In this document: piece after piece, positions 23,797-38,700 of the stretch | How the letters are laid out: the number at the start of each line of letters is the position of its first letter | How positions within the stretch are numbered: position 1 is the stretch's first letter | Assembly: GCA_019055375.1 (NCBI GenBank) | Contig: JAHQIW010005186.1 | Coordinates: 372,001 to 436,000 of the forward strand | Source: Parelaphostrongylus tenuis | Lineage: Eukaryota; Nematoda; Chromadorea; Rhabditida; Metastrongylidae | Length of the DNA: 64,000 nucleotides | Direction: 5' to 3' | Position numbers and translations under genes: made by a program | Notes under the pieces: generated by a model | What the model saw: only the letters and a program-made list of their open reading frames with translations | What the model was told of the DNA's origin: nothing | The model's database searches: none

Positions 23797-26700
23797 ATTG
23801 AAACAGAAATAATCTCCTCACCCCTGGGAATCAACTGTATGCAGTCCAGTATTGGAGAAAAACACGTTACGAGTAAGATTCACCGACATATCGTGGATTT
23901 TTACTGTATCATGGTAGAGTGCATAGTTATATGAGATGATGTTGTTCAGCATGGTCACCATCTGAAATCAGATTGTACACCCAGAAAACAGTTGTAAATT
24001 TCGTTATTCTATTTCCTGTCAGCGTGACTGGGTTTAATGTCGATACCGACCACCCTGTCATACCGCTGACTGTTGGTGGCTGACAGATAGATACATTGTA
24101 GCGTAGAAAGGAGTGGTGGGCAAAATGATCGTCACTAGTGCAACGGGCCATAGCACGCGCTCCCAGATAGACTGAGATGTGGGTTCGAATCTCAACTGAT
24201 GCGAAATTTTGCACATCACTCTGCATCACTGGGCATATTGCATTTCCATTACTTTGAAACAACTCTTCATTTTGACATCTAAGTATATGGCAATGCCAGA
24301 CAGTGTACGAAGGAGGGATAAGACAGAGAAACGCAAACAGTGGGGAGGTAGAATGTTTAACAGAAGTTATTGCCACTTCAGTCATGGACAAGACTTCTAT
24401 CAGTTTATGTGAAGTGACAGTAAGATAGTTTGAAAGAAAAAACTGATTAATAAGCTCTGGCTACTGCTCAAGAAAGTTTGATACCATAGCACATCTGATC
24501 GCAACTAAATAAGCCTTGACAATAATTATTCAAAGAATTGTTCTATTCACTTTTAGCAGTGATATGTTGTTTCAACTCGGAGTTTAAGATGATTAATTGA
24601 TAGGCCAATCATTCAACTTCAGAAGGCTGTTAAACATGCGTTTTTGGATTATTTCATTAGAAACGGCTCGTCATGGAAACTAATATTGCGGATCTCAGAA
24701 TCTCTTGCAATCAGTTCGTTTCCTCGCATTTATCCTCCATAAAGGTCTTCGAATTTCTCACATGTTGGTTTGACTATTGCTTATGGATTTCGCCATCTTT
24801 ATGAATGTGTCCTAGAATGTTGGTCAGGGCGATTCTAATTGCAATCTAGGAGATAGAGAAGCTAAGTTGTCCGCTGGCTGATTGAGAGACCTTTGGAGAA
24901 GGGGACTGAACCACCACCTTATCACTTCGTCTCCTGATACACCGAATCCTAATCATCGCACTAGTCCGCCCCCTGATAATGACTGATGGTAACAAATTGT
25001 TGTCATAATCATGGTAACACTGAGATGAAGATGATGCCAATGTGTGGGAAGAGTGCCATGATGAAATGATAACACGCCGAAGTGAAGTGACACCATTACA
25101 GTATTAAACTACACCAAGAAGCATTGTATGCTGAGTTCAAACTAAATTTATCCAGTACGAAAGAACTAGAGATCTTTCGCCACCTCACGGTGTGGTCGAG
25201 TGAGAAACTCAAAAAATAGCTTACCTGGAAGTTATTGCCACAAAGTTCCAGAGTTGTGCTGTTGCTATTCCATGAAAAGAGGTTGTTCTTAATGACAGCG
25301 TTCAGGCGAGCAACTGCTGATGATGATCGAGCCGAAACAAGTAGACCTCCACGATTATAAGCCAGCGAGTTACCACGAAACAGCACAAACTGGAAATTTG
25401 TACACTCTAGTTACTGTTTACTCTCCTTCAAACAAACGTCTAGGGGCGCTTTTGTCCTTAAACGGCTCTCGCGAATCAATAGAGCCGCGTTCCACAACAT
25501 ACCATAGTATTATGAAGATGGAGCTGAACAGCGTGCAAGGAAGTTGATATGTTACCGAATAGGTGAATACCATTCCTACTGAGCGAACACTCTTCTAAAA
25601 CTTTTCAACAATGAGTTTTGGGAAAAAACTCAAGAAATTTTTCTTTCTGCTACGATCACTGACAAATCTATACTACTCCACATCTGTCATCAAATATGAT
25701 CGATTACCTATAACTACAGTTGGACTCATTTCTCCAGTATTCTGATAGACAACAGCTCCTCTTTCATTATGGTCAATCCTTGATCCTCGGAGAACCACTT
25801 GCTCAACATTGCCTGAACAAAATACGAGGTATCCATCTTCTTTTCAAATAAGTGGTGTTCTGCAGCTATCAGAAGCAGAGGCGTTAACAAGAAGATGAGG
25901 CTCACCAGAGTCAGGTGTACTGGGTATAGTTGAAATTTCAGCGATGAAACCATACCCTCCATCAGCAGCAGTGCCACGGAAATGAATGGCTAGAACGTCG
26001 GCACTGACGGCATGTGAAAATGGAGTTGATTCCCGATCCATTCTGAGAATGCAAAATTACTCAGAAGATGGAAGGAGATGATCAAAGATAGTTAGTATAG
26101 CTCCACAATGTCTGTCACTTCAGGTGCAGTGAAACGACTACACAAATAGGTGATTCAAGCATATAACAAGAACACCTTTGGCTGCTTATAGACCACACTA
26201 GGACTTTTCCTTCAACATAAAAATTGTATGAAAATTTCTCTATTGACAATATTAGAATCGACCACCACTATATCCGTAAAGTAGCCTTTCGCAAGGACAA
26301 GACTTCAGTAAGAAAATATTGTACATCAGGAACTCCTTTTCTTCTAGAGACTATGCTTTTTTTGGTTCCCTTAGGTTACGTTGCTGATGGCAGAATTCTT
26401 TGCAAGTTAGTGCAATTAGAGAAAAATACCAGCCTGTACTCAGCTAGAAGAGAGATCGGCATGAAAGAGATTGACGCGTAGACCCTCAGCATATCTGACC
26501 TACCAATATCTGCCGGCGACGAATATAGATTCACCTAAATAAATAAATTACGTCGCGAAATGGAAAGATGGTCGAGTGGCAACGCACTTGGAGAAATCGA
26601 AATGCAACCTTCCGTCCTGGAGACGAAAAAATCTTCACACAGTCCACCGGCAATGAGTCGTACTTGTAGTAAATCTGGATATGATAGTGTATTTATGCAA

Positions 26701-29700
26701 ATTGAAAGTAATAGAAAAATACTACCAGGAGACGATTGGCGAGTTGCACCATTTTGCCCGCAGCACAGATGTCGACCATTGACTGTGTATAGTACGGTAT
26801 AGTCAACGGATGCGTTGGAATATCTGAGAAGTAATAAGCAGATTTTGCAAATTTGAGGAAACAAAGAGGCACTAAGGGATAAATACACAAGACAGCAGTG
26901 GCATATCAGACAAAGTTTACCTTTTTTGTAGAATTAACGATTCATAAATGGACACTGCTACATTTCACGAATTATAAAATCAAAGTGGAATACTCTTCAA
27001 CACTTTCGGTACGGCATGCGACGAAAACGATACAGTCGTATTGGCGTTGGTGAGACAGTTACGAAGAGTAGTACGATCTCTAATTAAAATTTGACAATAA
27101 TTAGGTCAGTTTTAGGTATTAAGAGTCTTCATCGCCAGTAAATGATGAAATATCTCTATAAAAACTATTTTGAAGGAAATTTTTGGAAAGAATAACGCCC
27201 ATTTTGTAGCCGTACAAATTGCCCGTAAGCCAAAAATGCCCACCGTAACGAAAGGGTTAGAAGCACATTGAAGGTAGTAAAACACAACGAGAAACTTTAG
27301 AAGTGCCGACGAGAATATGTGCATGTTACAGTAATCGCTGGCTGACCTGCGTTGGTGGTGGCGGACTGAATGCTGGCAGTAGTGATGCTGATGCCGACAC
27401 CTCCGTTATTCGTGACATTCACCATGTTCAGAATAACCTCTTCGCGAGGTGATACCACCTAAATACATCAGCTACTGATTCGACATGACTTAGCTGAGAA
27501 GCGTCCAGCAGGTATTGCCATATACTAGTCAAAAACTCTAGGTCAGCAATGCTGGTTCAGTTCTGAATCTCTTTCGCTAGTCTCTTGGAATATTGAACTA
27601 CTCTCAATGCAGTAACATTACTGAACTAGATTTGTACATTGTAAAACTACTCTGAGATTTTGAGATGCATTTGAATGATTGGATAAAAGATTGACAGCAA
27701 GATATCATAGTGGAATTTGAAGTGATGAGATAAATTACGAGAAATACGCTGACATGCTTAGCATAAAAGAAAATCGGTTGGCAACAATGCCAGTAACCTT
27801 TTCATCAGTGGACTAATACGGGAGCAGTAGAATAAAAGTACAAAGCTCTCGGCGTTGATCAGTTCTTGAAAGATTCCCCATGCTCCATTAAGGACCGTTT
27901 CAGGTGATTGAATGCTTATTCGACCTTTACACTGACTCAGAGTAGCCTATCGTTCTACCAAGTCGTGCTACCATTCCCTCAGACAAGTTTGGTACCAATT
28001 CTCTGATCCTGGAAGGATGGAAGGCTTGGTGAGTTGTGGGAGCGGAAGCGAACCATCGATGCATGTGTGTCACGGAGCACCATTGTGCCACGTGTGCTCT
28101 ATGCGAGAATGCAGACAATGAAATAGACACTAACTTGTACAGCATGCATACTGCTGTTGGTCACATTGACATGGTCGATGAGTGGTGAACGGCTAAACAG
28201 CTGTAATCCAGCAGATTGCAAAGTGTCGTTGTGCCCTGATCCACCGCCAAAGATTTCCACATGTCGAAGAATCGAGGAATCTGGAAGGATACCGACATCG
28301 GTACAATATTAACTCAATTCGAACTAATATGAATCTGACCTTTCAAAGGACCTCGCCGAGCTCTAAGGAAGCGCGGCCAAAGCTGAGGCCTCCCCAATTT
28401 CCAATATATATCCTTAACAAAGTAAATCGCACAATAATCAAAATCTGCAACATTTGAGCAGTTTAACGACCTTATTGCTATGAACGTTTCGGTTTTTGAC
28501 TGAAAATAAGGAAGAAACCAAAGGCGTCTTTTTTCTTTTTCAAATGGAAGTGCACGCTTTCGCAGTTGAATTGCTGAACCGAAGTGTTCTAGTTATCATA
28601 AGAGATAGCTCACGGGTCTAATGTCGTATTCGTCGCGCAATAGATGTAATTGAAATGTTCGTTGTCCATACATTGCCATTGGGAGTTGTCGCCGGTAAGG
28701 CGAAGCTCACATCTGAATTTTTGAATAGATTTTAGATTCGTTACCCCTAATGTGGAATGCTGTGCAAAAACATGTGCGTCAGCCGGTATTCGAAACCAAA
28801 TCTCACTCTTTCCAGTGCAACGGTTAGCATACGCTCCCGGAAAGAGTGAGATCTGGGTTCGACTCCCGGCTGACGCAAATGTTTCTGCACAGCACTTCAC
28901 ATTATTGGGTATACTGCAAGATCATACCACCGCAAGAAGCGATCAAATAAATAAATTCCATTTGATTATAAAATTGTAAGTTTGACAATGTCAATTTGGA
29001 TTATTTCCAGCCTTCCTGTTAATAATTGTCACTTGAGACACGTGTGGAGTAACGGCTAGAGACGCGAAACGCATGTGGTCTCTGGTTCGATCCCCGTATC
29101 GCGCTCATCAAGTCTTCCATCGTTTCAGCGTGCCAACTCGATAAGTTGGTAAGTCAGCCAAATGCCAACGTTTGGGTAACATATTCATTCAGTGACTTCT
29201 AACGATGTTTAATGAGAGTAAATGCAGAGCACATGTAAGGGAATAACTTTTCGACAAAGGGTCGCGCTACCTTTGTGCATGTTTGCACGGCATCGTCTTC
29301 GGCCCATGGGGTCTTGATACGCTATAGATAAAAGACGGCGGGAAGGTCAGTCATTTTACAATTACTGAATTGTATTACCGCATTTAGTAAATACAGTTAT
29401 TCACAACGTTGAATCTGCATACCAAGGAAAAACCAGAAATCAGATTGTTTTTTGAAGTTCATCTTCATGAAGAAGAAAGGAATCAGCATACGCCTCGAAA
29501 TTCTTGAAATCCCATCGTAGTCGAGTAAAAGCAAACCTTATGAAAATTTACTTAAAAAACTCTCTTCACATTGAAAAGTATAAAATCTGACCGATCAAGG
29601 CTTGGCTCGTTTCCTCTGCACTCGCGCGGTTCCACGTAGGTCTTCACAAGATGAATGTGCGGATTAAAATCCCATCGAGGAGTGAGCCAGTGGTATGCGT

Positions 29701-32700
29701 TCATTGTCTCGAACCCCAACTCACGGCAAACAACCTAGAATCAGTTCTGATGGTCAACATTTGCTATGCCAACACAGTACAGTTCTGCTTTAGAGAAACG
29801 TCTCAAGAAAGGAACAAAGCTTCAACTGACCTGAGCATTCCGAATGGTGAACTGTCTGTCGCAAGATGAAATTGTCTCTCCAGTCGTTGCATTATATATC
29901 TAATATAATATATATCAGACTGAGCTGCCGTTCTCTTATAATCTTATTCTTCTTCTTCACATTTTACAACTTTTCCGGGATGTTCATGTTCTCCTTTCCT
30001 ATATTTCAAAACCTTACTAACAAAAGATTGACATCTATCTGACTTTGGAACCTATCAACACAATAACAAAATCTATCAATTTACGACTCAAAGATGTTGA
30101 CACTCCTCTGCCCTGATTTTCTTGACTTCGCTACGATGCGGATTTCTAACTGACTCAAAGGTAGAGTAGCACCCGTCCGCTGAGAAGCATAAGAAGTAAA
30201 TTAATTTGTGTGCAAATCTTAAATGGAAAATGCTATGGAATGAAATTCTACTGTTTTCGAGTCTACCTTCCACTTACATTTACAAACTGATTTTGAGACT
30301 AAATGAAAGCCATAAAAACTGCCCTTACTTGCAAAAATCCTGCTCGTCCTGGCCTCGAACTATCATTGGTAAGTGAGACGGTAAAACGTTGGTAGTAAGG
30401 ATCATCACGATAGAGTAATGGAAACTTTGAGTAGACTTCGTCAGGTCTCGCACTAAATCAATTTCCTCCAAGCATTTACTATTGGATGCAAAATCTATTG
30501 ATTAACCAGTATTCTCTGCTAAAATGCAGAAGTTCACTTAAGTTTTGATCTTCTCTATCATCTAAACACGCTGCAAAATGTAGGAAGGACGAGCTTGTAT
30601 GTTACAGAAAAATCTGATTTTCTAGAGCTTTGGAATTTAAAAATGCAAAGCTTTTTGTTCAATATCAAAGATTTCAATTTTTCATAAATACTATTGACTA
30701 AATTAACGCGGTGTACCCACGATTTTAAGCTGCAGTTGTTTAGTGCGCCACTTAATTGGTGGGCAGTGAATCATTGAAATTGTTATGCAAAAAATCAGCG
30801 TCATTTATTTATGCCATTGATTGACTAAATAATTGCTTATTTATGATTACAGTTAGATAGCATTAAACAATCCGGGGTTGTAACCAAATGGGTAGTGATG
30901 CTTGGCGCGGCTTGACGTGGAATTGATACCGCAGCTTCTCAACAATCTCTAGCACTCAATAACGAACGCCCTGTAGAACATTCCCAGCCTGGCTATACTT
31001 GTATTGCATAGAGACGTTCTCAGCCGATATTCTACAACGTTCATGAAGAGAATGAACTCCTCAAGCAGGCGAGGATGCGAATGCTGACAGTGCTGGTGAT
31101 ACATGTGGAATAAAATCATGACTGATGAAAGATATAATCAATTCATTAATTATTTATCAGTAACAGTACTAGAACAAACCGGTTGGCCCTTCTGCTTCTC
31201 AACCATCTGCTGACTCGTAGACCAATGTCGCTTTGCCTGTAGCGCCTGTGATAATTCAAGCTCCGCTTGTACCTCGTACCGATTTTACCTCTCATTTCAT
31301 CGAATTCCGTCATGTTGATCGGCTTGAACCTACGATGAAGTGTAAGGGCTTGTTAAATAAGAGCAGGAGATTGACAAATATCGGTGTGTAATGAGATGGC
31401 TACAAGTGCTCTTGAAAAAACGAAGTTTGCTTTTGAGTACGATTTTCCTCATTTCTCTGTTCAAATTTGCTTTGAGAAAATTTGGAAAATAGTGCTTCAC
31501 TCAAAAACTGACTACAATGTGAAGAGATATAAAAGACAGGAGATATAAAAGAAAGAAATAAGAATTCTTTTATCTAAAGTGCTAATTTTATTGAATTTTC
31601 AGCAGAAAGTCATCTAGACTTTGATTCATCGATTAAGGGATACATTTTGCTACGAGTATCTCATCACTAACTAGCTACTTTAATTGGTGTTTGTTTTTGA
31701 TTTTCAGCTTGTTTGCCTGTCGGTCGATTTTATGACAATCCAGAGGACAAGAATAATTCTAAGTTTTTCAATCAATCAATAGACCTATGTCATGATTACA
31801 TTTTTTTTTCGTACTCAAAAAAACGTCCTACCATCTGCTCTCAACTGTTCCGTTTTCAGCTATGAACTTTCGAGGAATCACTTGATTTTAGCACGTTTGG
31901 TGTTCTCGCTTTTTTACCTGATCGGTTCCCAATAGGTTCCGTCGGCAATCAGATCTCCGAGAACCAAAATACGGACATTCGGCCAGACATGCACCTCGAC
32001 TCCTTTCTCAATCCACAAGGTCGCTCCGGGCATTATCGTTAGGTCTCGTGTGATACGGTAAGGGCGGAAAGGCTGAAATGAAGTAAAATCTGTGGTTTTT
32101 GCAAGCCGTCGACTAATGACGGATTCTCTTATGTAGTATCATTAACAGTTTACACAAGACGCTTAATTACATGTCTCTTTGCATTTGGTGATAGAAATCA
32201 AGTCGCTTAAAACGCTCAACTTTTAGTTTGGAAACCACAAAAAGCGTATGTTGAAGCAAAGTCGAGCAATTAATGGCTAAAAATAGTCAGAAATATCCAA
32301 GGCAGATAGCTATTACTGATCTCTTATTGGAAGACAAAGAAGAAGAAAACAAAGAAAATTAACGCGAATAAACATCAGAATTTTCTCCGTATATTCAGAT
32401 TATGTTAACCTTATAGTAATGTGGAAATTCATGCCATCTCTCTCGGATCAACGTAAGATTCTTTGACTCAAACATTCGTCCCTTCAGATCGTGGACCGAC
32501 GGTTCGTTATATGTGGCATTAGCCAACTGACCCTGCAAGAAGAATTTGGTTGATTCAAGAGAATAATTGCAGTGGTTTTTTGCGAAAACCCTTCAGTTAT
32601 GAGCCATAGAAACCTTAGCTAATGAAATATACTCTGCCTCAGTGACATCGCTTTCGTTAGAGAGACACTTGTTTTCCGAATAGGTATTATTAGATTATGG

Positions 32701-35700
32701 ACAAATTCAGTATGTGTTCAGGAATGAAAAAAAATTTCAAGACCATAGATCTCCATTCCACATTAGTATCACCATTGACGTAAGAAGAGGGGTTCGACAA
32801 GGCGATAGCATTTTGCCAAGATTATTCACTGCCACCCTCCAAAATGTCATGCGAACATTAGAATGGGACGATATGGGAGTGGAAATTGACGGTCGACAAT
32901 TGAACCATCTTTGCTTTGCTGACGATATCGTTCTCATAACACCAAACATCAGCCAAGCGAAACAAATGTTGACCGTTTTTGACAACGCCTGTGGAAATAT
33001 TAGTCTTTAACTAAGTTTAACAAAACGATGTTGACGAGGAACGGATGGGTTTTGAGTGCCGCATTCACGCTTAACGGAGCGAAAATCCCCGAATGCTCCA
33101 GTTACGTCTATCTAGGTCGTGAGATCAACATGATGAAAGGCCTAGCTCCAGGGTTGAGCAGGAAGAAACGAGCGGCTTGGGGAACGTTTAAGAGCATTGA
33201 AGATGTAGTGAAGAGGACAAAGAACATCTGACTCCGTGCCCACCTTTTCAACTCGATGATTACTCCTGCCCTAACGTATGGCAGAAACTTGGCCGCTACA
33301 TAAGCAGGATGAAAGATCACTTAACGTTATTGAACGCACAGTCGAAAGGTCGATGCTAGGAGTATCCCGTATCTCGCAAATGAGAGAAAGGATACGAAGT
33401 TCCAGCCTACGTCAACGATCGAAGATCAGAGACGCCGTTCTGCACGCCAAGATATCGAAAATAAGATGGGCCGGAAACGTGATGCGCTTTAACGACAACC
33501 GGTGGACAAGAGCCGTTACCGACTGGATTCCTCGGGCATCAAGTGTCCTACAGGAAAACCACAATCCCGTTAACCCGATTTCTTCACAAAAAGTATAGGA
33601 GAAAAATATGATGCTCAGCAAATCCCTAGAGCAAGGAACGGCAGTGTTGCTGGTACCCGCTCGAGTCACTCGACGATTAACGGGACGACAGGTGATACAG
33701 GTGAATGATTTCAAGAACGTGTAGCTGAGTGGTTGAAGTTTCCAGTAACGTAATGTAATGCTGGATCGGTTGCTAGTTCGATGCCGGACCCGGGCAATAT
33801 GAAATGCCTGTGAAGAATTTGTCGCTTTATAGCATTTTAGCTTAATGACACGCGAGCAAACAACCTTCTGATTAGCTGGCGAAATTCGTCGATTCTAATG
33901 ACTTTCACTCTGTTGATGATTTCATGCTGGTTAATGTGTACTCTGGGGCCATAACTAAAGCAAAAAGAAGCTAAGAAGAGTGTCGCCTTTATGACTTTTA
34001 CTCTGCCTGGGAAACTCAAATAAGAGACTTGTGGTACACTGGCCTTTTCTGTAGGTTCCCCTAGACTTATTGGTGTTATTTGACACAAAACGATGATTAG
34101 CAACCCTGCCCTACATTTCAAAACATTTTTCATCACTCAGAACAATTCTTCGACTGACTAGATACGTTTCACGATGTTCTCACCTTCCTTGGTTTCCACC
34201 AAAAATTGATGAACAGCTCGTTAGTGACGTAAAACGGACTGAATTCAGCCAGGGTGAAGGTGTTCCAGTCGTCGAAGTCGAAAACACGCTGAGCCACCTC
34301 GGCATCGTTCCCGGTACCCCACCAATTGTACGAGACGTTCATACGGTCTTCGATCGAGATGTACTGAATTCTTAGTCATTTAGCAGAGTACTTCACCTGT
34401 ATAAGTATTTTTCATAAAAAAAATCACAAAGATGTCTACCTATTATATCATTTTCACAATCGCTCACGTCATCATAGTTCAAAAGGTGAGAGTCAGAATT
34501 GCTAAAGTGGACTTAATGCTCAGTAGAAATGACAATATCTTTTATTTCGAGTGTTCTATTAAGACCACGCTCAAATTTCAATAAATCTCAAAATTATTAT
34601 CTGAGCCAACATATTATGTGCTCTGTTAATGGGCTCTTGGCTCAACCGAAAGCAATCGAGTGTCGAAAATTGCCGATCTTGTGGTTTTCACTTGACGGCA
34701 AAGCAGTGTAAGTCGTTCGTCGTCGCTTACCTCTTTATAGGGAGAGTAGGGGCTCCCGAGAGGAATGGCTAAAGACGAAGGGTTCTGCTTGACTTACGAG
34801 ACTGTAAGGTCGAAGCACGTGTATGGGGCTGTTCATAAGCCCATTTAAAAGACCACATGACATGTCGGCTCAGATGACAATCTTGAGAAAATGATAATCT
34901 AATTGTTAGACTTAGATTACTTCAAATCAAGCTCATTTGTGGCCACAAGCCTCGCTTGACTATACGGGAAATAACGTAGAGTTTGCCTTGCATCCAGATA
35001 CGAGTTCAAAGTCGAGCAGGGGATTTCGTAGCTGGTTGAAGTGGACCTCAGCCTTCTGCGAACCAAGCACACCCACTGCATATGAACGCGGCCAAGAATC
35101 CACATAGTCCTCGTTCACCTAAGAAACCTCTATTTTCACAAATTGATGAGTCAGGTGATCCACTGAGCGGCAAGAAAGAGAACCGGAAAGATTCAAGCGC
35201 GAAGTAGATAACTTGTGTCAAAAAGTAGGCTTTCTGTATGGAATAATGGAAACGAAATATACATTTACTTTTTACTTTTTAATCAGACCTCGTTTCAGAA
35301 TAATAACAAGAAAAAAGAGACATGTTATCAGAATATTAGAGAGGAAGTAGTTCAAAAGACAGCTGAAAAGTAAAAAAAGCTTTGTATGCGAACAGCTGGA
35401 CAATCTTGTGTCATTTTTCAGAGCACAGTAATGGCTAGCTTTCAACCTACGCTTCCAACAAGCAATTCAGAGGAACAAGAAAAACGGTTTGTGAATGGAC
35501 ATTACAAAGATAACAAGTGCCATAAATTGAACGCATAATCTGTGAGAATTTAGAAGAAGCGCCAAAGACTTGGCTGGACGAGATCTGGAGCTGTCAGAAT
35601 GTACACTACCGTTCTGAAGCAACAATGTCCGGACGGCTTCGAAACTTCGATGAGGTCGATGTGATTTGCGCAAGTTAAACGTTAATTCCTGTATCAAGGT

Positions 35701-38700
35701 ATTTGATGATATCAGCATTTTGTTAGGTACTGATTTAGAATATAAGCCATAAGCACACGGCTGACGAAAGTTTAGCAATCAGGAGCAGAAAGTTGACTCA
35801 AATTGCGGACTCCTTCGCTCTTCTACAGCCACTGATACACTTGCCTTCCATACTATGGCCATCGCATTGTTGCTAACGGTACTTAAAGTCCTCTTCGTGT
35901 GTGTCAAAATCAGAAATTTTTAGGCATCCGATTCTCTTCAATTGCATTTCAAGTTCAAAAAAGTTGATACGGTTTCGTTTGAGAAAGAATCAACCAACCT
36001 TTATGAAATGATTGTGAAGGAAGTAGTTGTATTGGATATAAGCGCTAACGAGGATATTTCGAACAGATTGTGAGGTAATCGCCATCCTTAGCAACCATTT
36101 TGCCTTAAACACATTTAGCACTTTTTGCTCATGCGGCCTCGCTTTACGCTAACACAGCCTCAAAGTTTAAGATGTGAAACGTAAAAAGAAAGTCGCACCC
36201 GATTAGTGAGAAAGCGATTGCGCTCAATGATCAGCTTTTTCTCCATTCCTCTCAGCTCAATCAAGCCTCGTGTAGAAAAATTATCAGTAAAGTTGTTCGA
36301 AGAGATGTTCGCAAACGCATAGTATCCATCCAGCAGCACATAGAAGTCGTCGTTGTTTTCGAAACGATTCTCCGTCATCTGCAACGAGTTTTCTGCTTTG
36401 AAAGTTATAACTACTTTTGAAAGCATGGGAAGTCAAAATGAATTTTGATACTTAGGCTACCACTAACGACGTGATGCGCTAGGAATATTGCAGTTTTCTA
36501 ACAGAAGAAATTCCTAAAAACAGATACACGCAACTATTTGCACGGACATCCGGCTCTAATTTTCTTTCATGCTTGAATCACAAGATTTCCACCGATTCAT
36601 AAACCATTCTATGACGTAGTTGTTCATACTATAACTTCCTAACTTCTACTGCTATGGTTGACTTTCTGGGTTGAACGAAAGCGTTCAATAACTAGAAGAG
36701 TCTTAGCTGGATTTGCACCTACCCAAAAACTGTGTTCGGGCTTCGCCAGCAAGTCGTAAGTGTCCGGAAGGCGAACCGCCACACCGCTGTTCGAATTGTT
36801 TATAAACGTATTTGACCTGAAGTTTTTCTGTGCTGACTTTAATAAGACAACAAGCGATAGGAAATTATCTTTCTATTTTGTTCAGAAACACAAAGGTTTT
36901 TGGAAAATGCAGCGAGTACTTCTGCTATCAACAAAAAAGTTGAATTATCTACTTTGGATTTTACACTACGAAATAATTTATAGTTCGGTCACATATGTCT
37001 CCTTTTCCACTTGGTTGTGCATATATTTGATGGATACCTCAAAATTCTGCAGCTAATAGGTTCAAGAAATGAAATTTAACGAATTCAAATGAGAGATGTA
37101 CCTCAGCTAATAAGACAACACAGTGTTCAGCAGAGAACAACTCGTCGCATTCTCGAACAAAAATCTTGGAAAGTTCACCAAAATTTGAACGCTGTACTAA
37201 ATGCTACAGAAAGCTGGCCGAGGATAAAAATGATGCGCATGCTCGAAACAAAGCAAGCCAAATGCGTAAAAGGCAATTCAAGAAGCACGTTTGATTAGAA
37301 TGTTAAAACACAACTACTCAGAAATGCGATCCTCAACGCTTTAGCTAATCAAGTTGCTGATTGTGTCTTCTAGATAAAAACTTCATGTATAATGTGGTAG
37401 CAGCAGTAACGATGCACAAGCTGATGCTTTAATCCGACTGTTTTGAAAACTTCGTTGAAAGATTTCAATATATTTTCACAGACTTTTCATTAAGCTTTTT
37501 CGAGGTTTCATATTGCTTATAAGTGCTAATACATACATTTCGACGGTTTCGCCCATTTCATGAGTACCACGTAAGCCATACTAAGAGTAGCAAAGGGGGA
37601 ACATGTCATAGTGCTCGTCAAGCGAGATACGGCGTGTTGCGCCGTCTTTGTTTTCAGTCAATGTTTTGCGGTTGTTATATCCATACATTGCCATCATTCG
37701 ACTGATTTTCAACTGATTTCTAAAACCCTTGTTAGAGAAATTCCATCTATTTCCAAAGACAATTTATTCAGCCTTTTTTCTATTGAGATTTGATTTTTGA
37801 CGTTAGTGGTACACGAAAGAAAAACTGTGGCATGTTCCCCCTTTGCTGCTCTTAATATGAGGAGTGTGATACTGATGAGACAGGCGAAAGTGTCGAAACA
37901 TACGTATACCACTAACATGCGATATCAAACCTTGATAAGACAGGCTTACTAGAATGTCTGTGATAATATTCAAATCGATGGTTTCAATTAGTACTAACTG
38001 TTGGTAATTTTGAGGCTTAGTAACTGTCGGTTGCTAAAAGTACAAAATCTATGCAAAGGTGCACATTGTTGACCAGTGCTACTGTATACTGGCAAAGTAT
38101 TGATGACCATGTGATTTTATGTGTTATTCTCCACTTTGCGGATCCTAGTACTTCTAGCGATCAATTCGCTTTTTAGTCTTCTTTTTGAACGTCGATGAGT
38201 ACTGCTTAAACGATTTTTCTTGCAATCTCGAGATGACCTGGCTATGGGGTTCCATAGGGCGTTGTTCTTAACTGTTGAAGAGAATTGAGAAAGGTGGAGC
38301 ACAGCTCTACATGCGCAACGACGAGCATTACAACCACTCCGCCACGGCACCCCGTATGTGGTTCATCGTTAAAAAAATATTTTAAGCTCGATTTGAAACA
38401 TAAGTAAGATGCTTGAAAAGTATGTGTTAGAAAAATGAAACAATTTATCTGAAAAAGTGCTGTACACAATATGATTGCGTGTTCCTTCTATAATTTCTCC
38501 GCCTACATACTAAAAATGCTCTATATATGAGTTCGTTTAAGTCATACATTGTAGAAGATAAGTCTATGAATTGAACTATTAGAACATTGTGACAAAATGT
38601 GCGATAAGAGTTGAAAATGCGTCATTTTCTCAAAGATGTAACATTCATTTTAAAAGCTCTGATTTTTGTGACATGTGGGCGTTATTCTTATTGAAAAATA

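Noticed and set aside
23490..23834. Ser/Leu-rich open frames on the minus strand
   Set aside because: They are the translation of the GA-rich simple repeat in an intron.
25424..25578. Minus-strand frame continuing to DKSAPRRLF
   Set aside because: Only the first 23 bases (VGMVFTYS) fit the phase of the next exon. The longer frame ends in a phase that would break it, so only the short piece is kept as tentative.
35467..35778. 103-codon minus-strand frame in the intron between 34966 and 35999
   Set aside because: Neighbouring exons already join in phase, and the frame has no helix-type repeats.
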